A stretch of 21,785 bases of DNA from Chara braunii. Taxonomy: Eukaryota > Streptophyta > Charophyceae > Charales > Characeae. Position 1 is the first letter of the stretch, and the number at the start of each line of letters is the position of its first letter. Location: the NCBI GenBank assembly GCA_003427395.1, contig BFEA01001045.1, positions 213,087 to 234,871 of the forward strand, read 5' to 3'. The translations under genes and the position numbers were made by a program. Below are positions 8,853 through 17,590 of this stretch, piece by piece. The notes under the pieces are model-generated. The model was not told the DNA's origin, did not search any database, and was given only the letters and a program-made list of their open reading frames with translations.

Positions 8853-9184
8853 GTGGTGCTGATGAGAAAGCATCAAATATTTTTATCGATATTAAACGTT
8901 GACGTTGGCCGTTTTCGAGACTTCGCGCGTTGCTGTTTATGCCTTGACGTACTACAAAAAAAAANAAAAAAAAATTGTCTGTCAGACATGGCGGTTTCAT
9001 TGCAGTCGGGACGTAGGGCCTGGCAACGTGAGGATAATACTGCACATGACTCTTCCTCGGCACAGTTCATTCATATTTTTTTACTAGTCCGAATGAACCT
9101 CCTGAAAGCATCAAATGCCTGTGCAGTAATGCTGTCACACATAGTATGATAGTAGNATACTTGGCTAGTGGATCCAGATCCCAG
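8853..9184. other. No gene seen
   Basis: Mixed sequence with an A-run around 8946-8973. GAAAGCATCAAAT occurs at 8867 and 9102, a minor dispersed repeat. No motif is recognised. Confidence 0.4.
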
Positions 9185-9255
9185 GGCCCATAAATGGGAG
9201 TCGAACCCAGATGCAATTAATGAGCAGAGTGAAACAATTCTGAATTACGTGGGCC
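9185..9255 (-). tRNA. Decayed tRNA-like sequence, possible Met (CAT)
   Basis: Read on the minus strand, the 71-nt unit starts GGCCCAC and ends ATGGGCC; six of seven of these acceptor positions pair. A T-arm-like CTGGGTTCGACTCCCA has a TTCGA loop and four paired stem bases. CAT sits at positions 34-36 with T at 33. The anticodon stem does not pair and the D-arm is poor, so this cannot be a working tRNA as it stands. It could be a relic, an organelle-derived insertion or part of a tRNA-derived SINE. Confidence 0.25.
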
Positions 9256-9732
9256 TGTCAGGTCATAGATGAATCTCAAGACCATGAATACGCCCTGAGT
9301 ATGCCCTCACCCAAGCTTCCACCCAAAGGACATCGCTGGAACACCAGATATGAAAACATGGATGGGAGACAATGAGGAAGAAAAAAGAAAAAAGATGCCA
9401 GTGGTGCAGATGATGGCCCCTATAAATCCATTTTTGCACCGCAGGATATGCTGGAAGTGCCCTCCCAATCCGCAAAGTTGCGGCCCTCACCTCAAAAGAA
9501 CTTGGTTGCAAAAGTTTTGGAGGGATCTGCTACTCCTTTTTTATCTTCCTCAAAAAAAAAACAAAAAAAAATTCCCAAAACGTCAGTTGCAGCCTGCCAG
9601 GTCCATCTAGCGTAACCATCTGCCAGTTCAGAGACATCGCACAGCAGCAATGTGCCATGTGGTGATCGAACTCAGTCTGATGCTTGATGAAGAATCAGGC
9701 TCAATCAGCCCTTTTTTTTTCCTTTTTTTTTA
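9256..9732. other. No gene seen
   Basis: A mixed-composition spacer with an A-run tract (9549-9571) and a T-run (9712-9731). One plus-strand frame at 9350-9610 has no recognisable domain. I see nothing further. Confidence 0.4.
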
Positions 9733-9929
9733 NTTNAATCCCGTGATAACAGCCCTGGTTTACGCCAATCAGCAATTACAATGTTCAGGGACGCTGGACG
9801 TGCTTCCAGAAGGTGCTGCTCCCGATTTATAGATGGAGCCTTCCCGAGAATGCTAGTGGTGCCTGCTCTTATCAACAGCCCTGGCATTCACTCGGGTTGT
9901 TAAGGGGGAGGAAACAAAAAAGCGAAAAG
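9733..9929 (+). repeat. Solo LINE/SINE 3'-tail copy
   Basis: It contains GGGACGCTGGAC, TTCCAGAAGGTGCTGCTCCC, TAGATGGAGCC and TGCTAGTGGTGCCTGCTC in the same order as the LINE 3' end at 21660-21740. Both stem-loops are kept: CTGGA/TCCAG (9794-9798 and 9805-9809) and GCTCC/GGAGC (9818-9822 and 9835-9839). It ends in an A-rich stretch (9912-9927). No coding region precedes it, so it is a severely 5'-truncated LINE or a SINE that shares the LINE tail. Confidence 0.65.
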
Positions 9930-9932
9930 GGT

Positions 9933-10109
9933 TAACTTCAGTAGAGGCACAAAAGAGAGTTATAATTGCACTAGGGGGCAAGGTTGCAATTGCACTTCGG
10001 GCAACCTACCTGGCCAGAAAGCTGGGTTGTATACATTGCCCNAACTGCAATTTGAAACTGTNTCTTGGCCCATAGTGCAATTATAGTTCATTTTGGTGAC
10101 TCCCGCCTA
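9933..10109. mobile_element. Foldback MITE, copy 3 (TA-flanked)
   Basis: The body spans 9935-10107 (173 bp), with TA at 9933-9934 and 10108-10109. The left end is ACTTCAGTAGAGGCACAAAA. The right end read in reverse is GGCGGGAGTCACCAAAATG. Next come GAGTTATAATTGCACTA on the left and its inverse on the right. It matches copies 1 and 2 throughout and is slightly shorter on the inner left side (GGCAAGGTTGCAATTGCAC). Confidence 0.85.
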
Positions 10110-10256
10110 GATTCCTCCTCCCCCCAAAAAAAGTCCTGGTTTACGGCTCTGCTCATAGTAGCTGGTCTATGAGTAGGTTGGCAACTATTATGCTTGTTTT
10201 CTCTTTAAACCACCAGTACCTGGCCCAGCTATCGGCCGCGGGCCTTCCCGTACACG

Positions 10257-11111
10257 NNNNNNNNNNNNNNNNNNNNNNNNNNNNNNNNNNNNNNNNNNNN
10301 NNNNNNNNNNNNNNNNNNNNNNNNNNNNNNNNNNNNNNNNNNNNNNNNNNNNNNNNNNNNNNNNNNNNNNNNNNNNNNNNNNNNNNNNNNNNNNNNNNNN
10401 NNNNNNNNNNNNNNNNNNNNNNNNNNNNNNNNNNNNNNNNNNNNNNNNNNNNNNNNNNNNNNNNNNNNNNNNNNNNNNNNNNNNNNNNNNNNNNNNNNNN
10501 NNNNNNNNNNNNNNNNNNNNNNNNNNNNNNNNNNNNNNNNNNNNNNNNNNNNNNNNNNNNNNNNNNNNNNNNNNNNNNNNNNNNNNNNNNNNNNNNNNNN
10601 NNNNNNNNNNNNNNNNNNNNNNNNNNNNNNNNNNNNNNNNNNNNNNNNNNNNNNNNNNNNNNNNNNNNNNNNNNNNNNNNNNNNNNNNNNNNNNNNNNNN
10701 NNNNNNNNNNNNNNNNNNNNNNNNNNNNNNNNNNNNNNNNNNNNNNNNNNNNNNNNNNNNNNNNNNNNNNNNNNNNNNNNNNNNNNNNNNNNNNNNNNNN
10801 NNNNNNNNNNNNNNNNNNNNNNNNNNNNNNNNNNNNNNNNNNNNNNNNNNNNNNNNNNNNNNNNNNNNNNNNNNNNNNNNNNNNNNNNNNNNNNNNNNNN
10901 NNNNNNNNNNNNNNNNNNNNNNNNNNNNNNNNNNNNNNNNNNNNNNNNNNNNNNNNNNNNNNNNNNNNNNNNNNNNNNNNNNNNNNNNNNNNNNNNNNNN
11001 NNNNNNNNNNNNNNNNNNNNNNNNNNNNNNNNNNNNNNNNNNNNNNNNNNNNNNNNNNNNNNNNNNNNNNNNNNNNNNNNNNNNNNNNNNNNNNNNNNNN
11101 NNNNNNNNNNN
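10257..11111. other. Assembly gap (855 N)
   Basis: A continuous N run; nothing can be said about its content. It begins shortly after MITE copy 3 and ends just upstream of block C, so the true 5' end of the LINE could lie inside it. Open frames crossing it are artefacts. Confidence 0.99.
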
Positions 11112-11134
11112 ATGAGAGATTCACCTTCAGCACT

Positions 11135-11691
11135 TGACCATGTGGTAGAGGCCCCCTAATCCTATGGGACTCCCTCCCAACCTACCACTTTCGTAATTTC
11201 TCCTGGCACACTCCTACTCCCACTATCCTACCTTAGTGTCTACCACTTAGGATCATCACCCTCCAACCTGGGGGTGACCTGACCGAACCGTGGTTGTAGG
11301 TACCANGGCTTAGCAGAGTCCCACATACCCCACTCAGCCCCGATCGAAGCATAGTTGAGCGAGCCTTGTCGCCCAGGTACTTCAGGTGCTAGGTACAGAC
11401 GTTTCACTACAAGTCCCATAGGCGGACCTTATTTTTTAGTTCCTATCGTTCTGTACACAGCTGTTGTTACTGTTGTTTGTTGTTAGGTTGTTCCCTGTGC
11501 ATACTGTTGTCATTATTGTTGTTGGTTGTGAGCCATTTTTTGTATGAGTGTGGGAAGCAGGTAATCTACCCTACCGGCCATAGCCCCCTACTAAGTCTCA
11601 TCTCCTCAACTGTTNGTGATATAAGTCTACGGCCCTCCTACTTAACCCCTCCCCTGCGTAGTGGCTGACCCCCCCAAGATCCCCAACTACA
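11135..11691 (+). repeat. Block C and putative LINE 5' UTR
   Basis: Positions 11135-11425 match dispersed blocks A and B (CCCACTATCCTACCTTAGTG, ATCACCCT, GTGACCTGACCGAACCGTGG, GCGAGCCTTGTCG). Positions 11450-11560 are rich in TTGTTG-type repeats. A GTCTACGG string at 11627 echoes the same string in the 247-bp tandem units. The region leads directly into the first ATG of ORF1 (11692), so it is read as the element's leader and promoter region. The 5' boundary is not defined. Confidence 0.45.
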
Positions 11692-14600
11692 ATGGGATCC
11701 CACCCGATTCGCCCCCCCCCCGCCAACCTAACCGACCATAGGTCTCAGGCAGCCCTGAAACTGCTGGCCACCCCTCCCACGAGGCACCACCCAATCAATG
11801 AATCTGGTCAGGAAAAGCCAAGCGCGAGTGGGGAGAGTGATATACATCCCATGGTTGCGAAGGAGGACTTTCCTCCACTGCAGCCGACGAAGGCAAAGGT
11901 AACAGTGAGAGAAGCACAGGAGGGCCCCCCCACAGAGATCACGAGACAGGAAAACAGCGGAGAGGAAAGCCGCATGGTGAAGGTAAACAGCCAGAAAGAA
12001 CACACACAGGGACCAGCAACATCAACATCAGAGGAAGAAGGAAGCCAACCCTCATGGGCAGAAAGGTCAAAAGGGCCCTACCAAGGTAAGTCCCTGCAAA
12101 TGCAAAGAAAAAGCCCTCAGGCTGACACCCTTCACCTCCCGCTCTCCAACATCTCCACGGCACGAGTGTTTTTCCTCTCCCAATTCCTGACACCTTCGGA
12201 ACAGAGAGTAGTGGAAAGTGGGGGGAAAAAGTTACAGATTAAATCCTACCCAGCACAAAAACTGCCGGAAAGAGATGCAATTTATCGAAAGCACGCGAAC
12301 AACTGGGTATTCCATGATGATGCAGTCTACAAAACCACCAACGACAAAATCAAGTGGATAGGCTCACGTCTGGCGTGAATGAAGGGTTGCCCAGAGGCAG
12401 CACAAGAAGACTTCCTGGTCCAGCCGGTCTCAGCCACCATCTTCACAATCTTGTGCCTCCATGAATCAAATAAGCTGGTCATTGATAGCTAGAAGAAACT
12501 TAGACGTGATAGATCAGAGGTGAGGATCTACCCTTGGACACCCCAGAAACAAGGGCCGGAAGAAAGACGGGCGCACATGATGGAAGCGCACTACTGGGTC
12601 TAATTTAGACACATCCCGGTAGAAATCCAGGCGGCATTCATTTAGGATCTTGGGGAACAGTTCGACATTGTGGACTTTATCGACCCCGTCCCGTCCTATG
12701 TAGCCAGAAGAGTCGACTTCTTGATGCTGGCCCTTGACTTCCCACCATCCCAACCTTTCACCAGAGATGACATAATCCCCTACAGAGTGGGGGGCAAGGA
12801 GTACAAAATACACACCGCTCACAAACTCAGACCTTGGTGTTTTCGATGCAAGGCGTACGGCCACCTGTGTATTGATACAAATTGTCCCAACAACCCAGGC
12901 AAACAAAACAGAGTTACAGGCCGGCTCCTGCGCGACCCGTTTCAGAGACATTAATGGAGAACGGTAGACCAGGGGCACGAAGGATGGGTTTATGAAGAGA
13001 GCAAAGGAAAGGAAGGTAAACCAAAAGGATGGAAGTGGGAAAAACCGGGGGCACCGAACTGGGGAACCAAGCCCCCGGATACATGGACACCGCCCAAAGT
13101 GGATGGCCCTAAAACCAGCCGGCACGTGGTCTCCCGGCAGCACCAACAACCCCAGCACGGAAGAGGCGAAAGGGATCAAGCGGGAATAACCCAACAAGGG
13201 CTGCAGATGCAGTAGCTGCAACAGCGACAGCACCAACAACACCAACTGCACCAACTGCACCAGCACAGCCTGGAGGAGGGAGCACAAGCAGGTACAACAA
13301 AATCGCAGCAGCTGCAGAGCCGGCAAAAAGACCCACTCCACTACAAGGCATGAATGGGGGAACAGGTAGATTTATCCCACCTGGACACCTCCACGAAAAC
13401 AAAGGAAATAGTGTGCGGAGAAGGACACACCCACCTGGAATGGCGAGCCAAAGCAGCACAGGAGTTGCAGGATCGTACAGACCCCTACCCCCTACCTGGC
13501 CCCTACCCCCTGCCTGGCCCGACACCGCACACCTATTTGCAGGAGGTAGGAGGAGGGCTAATAGCCATAGAGACGGCAGAAGGGAGCAATAGGAAGAAGG
13601 AGGGGTCACAACCGGTAGAGAGACTGAGGGTGCAGGAGAGCTCACAGGTGGAAAATAGAGAGAAGGAGAAAAGCCCCCCGACCTCCATATCTGATAAGGG
13701 GAAACAACATCAGTCTCAGACAAAGAGAGAGGAGGGACAAGGAACAGGCCCGGATCCCTTCAGGGATACCTTTGGCCCAGCCCCGATGGAGGTAGAGTCA
13801 TCACCCCTCCCCCCCACACCCCTCCCAGACATAATAATGGAAGAGGTACAAGAACCGACTGCCAAGGAAGCTCAACACGAGCAACAAATCCCGATGGAAC
13901 AGAAACCGATCCAACTGGCGGACTGGATTCTGAGCAGCCTAAAAGATAGACAGGGACCAGCAACGGATGATTACTGGGATGTCACGTACTTCAATATCTT
14001 TCCCATACTAAACGGCAGTCCCAGCCTCAAGAAAGTGATGAGGGAAGGCCTACCCCCAGGGCTGACATGGTCGGAGGTAGTATCTCGAGTGCTGCATACC
14101 ATAGCAGATCTGCTACCACCCCCGCCCCCGAAAAAAGGGATGGGCGAGACGACAGAGCACCAGAGGCCCAATAAGGAAAAGAACACAGAGGAAAGGAAGA
14201 AAGAGAGTCAAATCGGGCCCCTACAAAACGCAATAGATACGAGTATAGACAGGTCCAAGGAACGTAGCATCCAGCAAACACCAAGCTCCCCCCCCTTTGG
14301 GAACCCCAGACCCAAAACAGGCCCACTGCAGGAGAATGAGTCAGTAAAGAGAGGCTGGTTAAGGAAGTGTCTGGAACAGGGAGAGGGGAATAAAACTATG
14401 AACACCACGAGAATCCCTCTAATCCCGGTGAGAAGGACGAAAGGCTTATGGGAGGTGGGCCTTAGCCCAATAGGTAAGGGGAAACAGGGGGGGGCAACTC
14501 TGAAAGGATGGTCATCCTTCCGAGATTACGGTATTGAGGGCGAACAAGTATTCCATTTGGACCTAGACAGATTCGTGGAGACCCAGTATGAGCCCGGGGC

Positions 14601-14868
14601 GGAAGCGAAATGGGTGGCAAAGGAAGGAACAGCGCACATGACGCAAACAGTAGCCTTTGCCCGTTTCAGTGAACACAAGGAAGCCGGGTTGATCTGGTTC
14701 TCCCACATGGAGCTCTTGGAAGTACATCAAACAAGAATCAGGGATAGTACCTGCTGGAATGTCTCGAAGGTGACCCAATGCCTATGTTCCCTCCTCAGGC
14801 ACAATACCCTGCAGGACCCCTTCATCCTCAACAATGCAAATTGGGTGAAACTAGCCAGCTATNAATAG
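11692..14868 (+). pseudogene. LINE ORF1 (gag-like), about 1058 codons, seven internal stops
   Basis: This is the nucleic-acid-binding protein of the LINE, expected to coat the RNA. One frame stays in register for the full length, broken only by stops at 12376 (TGA), 12490 (TAG), 12601 (TAA), 12643 (TAG), 12952 (TAA), 13213 (TAG) and 13351 (TGA), and ending with TAG at 14866. The first 150 codons are polar and Glu/Ser/Lys-rich. Codons around 215-380 resemble the DUF4283-type core of plant LINE and gag proteins (RHIPVEIQAAF, LGEQFDIVDFIDPVP). A zinc knuckle CX2CX4HX6C lies at 12838-12885 (C at 12838 and 12847, H at 12862, C at 12883). A Gln/His-rich tract follows at about 13195-13260, then a PYPLPG duplication. 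The last roughly 500 codons, to 14865, have no domain I recognise. The start is the first ATG after the leader. Confidence 0.85.
13483..13518 (+). repeat. 18-bp direct repeat encoding PYPLPG twice
   Basis: CCCTACCCCCTACCTGGC (13483-13500) is followed immediately by CCCTACCCCCTGCCTGGC, with one base different. In the ORF1 frame both units encode a PYPLPG-type hexapeptide, so the slippage event kept the frame. Confidence 0.9.
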
Positions 14869-14889
14869 ACCAGAGGTAAGGGAACAACA

Positions 14890-15416
14890 ATGGCCCAGTC
14901 GGGACTGACAATCCACCCAAGGGAAAGACGAGTTGCAAGTAATTTACGGAAAAGATAAGTCCTGGAACAGGGCGACTCAAGTGGCAGACCTGGACTTGTG
15001 CTCCTTAAAAAATGTCAATGACCTGGCATTTGCAAACCCGCAGAAACGAAAGGCGATAATGAAACAAATAAGGAGGGTAGGGGGGAGACAGTGGTCTGAC
15101 CTTATGTGCGTACAAGAAACCCACCTTACAAACTCCCTAGAACATGTCAAAACCCACAATCTAACCTGGCCACACCAAAAGATTACAGCCCATGCCCCGA
15201 GGCCAGGATCGGAAGGAGTGGCGATCGCCGATCTGGATCCCCCCTGATTCCCGCGTGGATGTGGTATACTCCGCAGCCGACACGAGCGAAGGAAGATGGG
15301 TAGCGGTCCTTATCACTCTAGAAATAAAAATAGTCTGCATGATTAGCGTCTATGGTCCCAATGAAGTAGACCGACGCAAGTTTTTTTTTAAACATATACG
15401 GTCCCAGTTGACCGGG
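14890..15416 (+). pseudogene. LINE ORF2, N-terminal half of APE-type endonuclease
   Basis: ORF2 encodes the nicking and reverse-transcribing enzyme. The APE-fold opening is visible as SLKNVNDL (15002-15025), a variant of the usual S-x-NVNGL, followed about 30 residues later by the catalytic-Glu motif CVQETHL (Glu codon at 15116). After a frameshift near 15240 the domain continues in another frame with a VYGPNEVDRRKFFF segment, the conserved Y-x-P string of the fold. The domain is then cut off by the inner LINE. A possible start ATG is at 14890, 21 bases after the ORF1 stop, but its own frame stops at 14956, so another indel lies near the start. Confidence 0.85.
15402..15416 (+). repeat. Left target-site duplication of inner LINE (probable)
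   Basis: TCCCAGTTGACCGGG here resembles TCCGAGTTGCCACAGGG at 17251-17267, just after the inner poly(A). In the outer ORF2 the two pieces encode overlapping residues (RSQLTG and SSELPQG), as expected if a short target was copied on insertion. The copies differ by two substitutions and a small indel. Confidence 0.6.
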
Positions 15417-15421
15417 TGAGG

Positions 15422-16459
15422 GTGATAGAAAAAAAGGAGTAGAACCTGATGTTCCAACCCTCCATACCGATCCAGGATCTGGCCCTAGATCCGACTGAGT
15501 GGGTATGGAAGCTCCCTCAAAAACAGGGCCCTCCAGGTCACATCAGCCTACACAAGATATCGGTAAAATCAGCCTACAAAATGTTAGGACCTAAAAAGTT
15601 CTTAAGGGACACAGTCAATGATCGATGGGCCAAGCACCTGAACGTGGACCGGTCGCTTCTGACCCCCATCCACTGGTTCAAGGAACAAAAATCCAAACCA
15701 ATGAAAATAACCTCCCTGCAGTGGCAAATCGCTCATCGTTGCCTACCAACTAATGACTGGTTAGTGGATCGTACTAACTTGGAACAACGAGGCCTGCTGC
15801 TCCCATGGTGTCAAAGGTGTTTGAGTCTTGTCCCCTTCCACAAAAAAACAGAGATGATAGAACATATCTTCATGCAATGCCCAATTGCCCAGTTGACATG
15901 ACGATGGTGGGACCATGTATGGAGGAAAATGGAAGAAGCGACTCCCTGACCATGGTCCTGACATACCATTCTGGCAGGCGGTTGGCCACAATTAGTGACA
16001 GTCACGCCCTTCGTAGAGAACATGTACAGACTTGGAAGGAGAGCGGTGTTATGGGCACTATGGTGGCAGAGATGCACCCTGGCCATAGAAAAGGTGAGAG
16101 CAGATGGGTCAAAAATCACAGAACAAATACAGCAACAGGTTCAAGCGGAACTCACACAAAAGTGGTTGGACACTAAAGCACAGCTTGACCTGTTTCGGCA
16201 AATCGAAGACGTCAGGAGACGAATTGCAACATTTTGCTCAGAATGGGTGGGAGGGGACAGGGAGGGATGGATAGCAAGAGTAGAATGGAGCGGAGACACA
16301 GGAGGAGCAGAACAGAAGGAATTGGAAGATATGAGGGACTACCGTCTCATATTTAAGNACTGGACTAACATAGAACCTACCTTTNCACTACNCNCTCCCT
16401 CAGACTTCCCNGACCCATTCCCACCCCATGCCCTTTCCCTGGCAGACACTCTCTCCTGA
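15422..16459 (+). pseudogene. Inner LINE ORF2 C-terminus with zf-RVT motif
   Basis: One frame, without indels, runs from the truncation point to the TGA at 16457, with internal stops at 15440 (TAG), 15899, 15947 and 15959 (all TGA). It contains SLQWQIAHRCLPTNDW, then DRTNLEQRG, then PWCQRC with H and C further on, giving CX2CX14HX4C, the pattern of the reverse-transcriptase zinc-binding domain in plant LINEs. The TGA at 15899 sits where the outer LINE has Trp (LLWRWW). The segment after it (WALWWQRC to FCSEWVGG) aligns with the outer C-terminus (WMLWLRRC to FCAEWLGG). Several N's near 16360-16410 hide residues. Confidence 0.9.
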
Positions 16460-17210
16460 TCAACACATCACCACATCCCCCTCAACACATCCTNTAATGC
16501 ATCGCTTATGGCCCGACCATCCATACATGAAAACGAGCTTGGGAGGACCTACCGGTACCCCCCNTTGATACCACCCTCCGGCGCACAAGGGGAGGAGGGT
16601 TGCATGGGTCAGCAGTCCAGAAGTAGAAGGGAACTAGGAAGTAGTGAGAGTATTTGGCCCCCAAATAGGGTGAAGAGGTTCCCCCCCTTTCTGTTCTGCA
16701 TCTGATACAACCTGCTCAGTGGCAGGTTTATTCCATGTTTTTTCTAGTCTTTTCAGTTTACCAGATACCCTGCTCAGTCAATCCCCTGGACTTCAGGGTA
16801 ATCAATGCGTGCAAGGGTGATCAAGCCTTATATAGGGGACCTGAACCCGCTTATGCGGGGCTGCGGACACCTGGAACAAGTCTGAGGTAAACGGGGTTAC
16901 TAGAGTGCAGGGAGACCTAGGAACAGGAAAGAACAACAGACAACTCCTAGGTGAATGGTTGGGTCTGATGATTAGGAGACCCAGAAAGGAAGGGTTCATC
17001 AGCAACTCCATGGGATAGAGGGTGCTCTACAATAGAAGCATAGATGGCCACAGCCCTGTCAATGTATCCAATTGTTGTTTCCAAGGGACGTTGAACCCGG
17101 TTTCCAGCAGGTGCTGCCCCCCACCAGTAGATGGAGCAACCCAACGCCCATAGCCTCAATCCTGGCGGTTCTCTTACCACCGTTGGGATAGAGGCCTTGC
17201 AAGCAGGTTT

Positions 17211-17245
<35 letters not shown>
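16460..17245 (+). repeat. Inner LINE 3' UTR, stem-loop tail and poly(A)
   Basis: CTGCTCAGTCAATCCCCTGG (16771-16790) and the following CAGGGTAATCAATGC match the outer LINE at 21566-21602. The CCCTG/CAGGG hairpin (16784-16788 and 16794-16798) is conserved. A second hairpin, AACCTGC/GCAGGTT, lies at 16709-16728. CCAGCAGGTGCTG and TAGATGGAGC (17104-17136) match the other tail copies. About 280 extra bases separate the two conserved parts compared with the outer tail. It ends in 33 uninterrupted A's. Confidence 0.8.
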
Positions 17246-17248
<3 letters not shown>

Positions 17249-17590
17249 GTTCCGAGTTGCCACAGGGCATACCGGCAATCATCGCAGGGGATTTCAATGC
17301 GGCCCCGGACCGCTGCCTCGACAGGTGGAAGATTCTCTCCCCATGTCCAGGATACATCAAGGAGGACGAAGGAATCATTCACAAACTTTGTGAAGAAGAG
17401 CATATTTTTTACTCCTTCAGGGTCTACACCCACGCAAGAGGTTTTTCACCTGCATACGAAACAGTGGCACGCCAACACAGTCCTGGTCCAGAATAGATCC
17501 CATACTTATGACAGAGGATTTGGATAGGGCACTGCAAGCTGCGACCATCTTCCCGTTGAGCCCGTGGCTCGGGGTGGATCATAAAATGTG
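17246..17590 (+). pseudogene. LINE ORF2, C-terminal half of endonuclease
   Basis: The outer LINE resumes here. GIPAIIAGDFNAAPDR has the GDFN motif (17287-17298) with catalytic Asp and Asn. After a frameshift near 17480 it gives RIDPILMTEDL, the usual RID signature, and then VDHKM, in which Asp-His (17577-17582) is the catalytic pair normally seen as SDH. All core APE residues visible are preserved, so decay is through frameshifts rather than active-site loss. Confidence 0.9.
17251..17267 (+). repeat. Right target-site duplication of inner LINE (probable)
   Basis: TCCGAGTTGCCACAGGG starts five bases after the poly(A) of the inner LINE and resembles 15402-15416. The intervening GTAGT may be part of the target or an untemplated addition. 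Confidence 0.6.

Larger units (their letters stand above)
15417..17245 (+). mobile_element. 5'-truncated LINE inserted in the outer LINE endonuclease
   Basis: An insertion of about 1.83 kb carries only the C-terminal part of an ORF2, a 3' UTR and a 33-A tail (17213-17245). It interrupts the outer endonuclease between its VYGPN and GDFN motifs and is in the same orientation. Its zinc-motif region is related to that of the outer LINE but differs at roughly half the residues by eye, so it is a different subfamily rather than a duplicate. 5' truncation, poly(A) and flanking duplication fit target-primed reverse transcription. Confidence 0.92.

Noticed and set aside
10153-11137. Two long open frames across the N gap.
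   Set aside because: They consist almost wholly of undetermined bases.
13195-13320. CAA/CAC/CAG-rich tract as a microsatellite or regulatory array.
   Set aside because: It is imperfect and lies in the ORF1 frame, where it encodes a Gln/His-rich linker.
12514-13723. Long minus-strand frames opposite LINE ORF1 (up to 275 codons).
   Set aside because: These are antisense shadows of the ORF1 frame. Their Leu/Val-rich content mirrors the CAG/CAC-rich sense strand.
16709-16728. Hairpin resembling a bacterial terminator.
   Set aside because: The context is a eukaryotic LINE 3' UTR, so a bacterial terminator reading has no basis.
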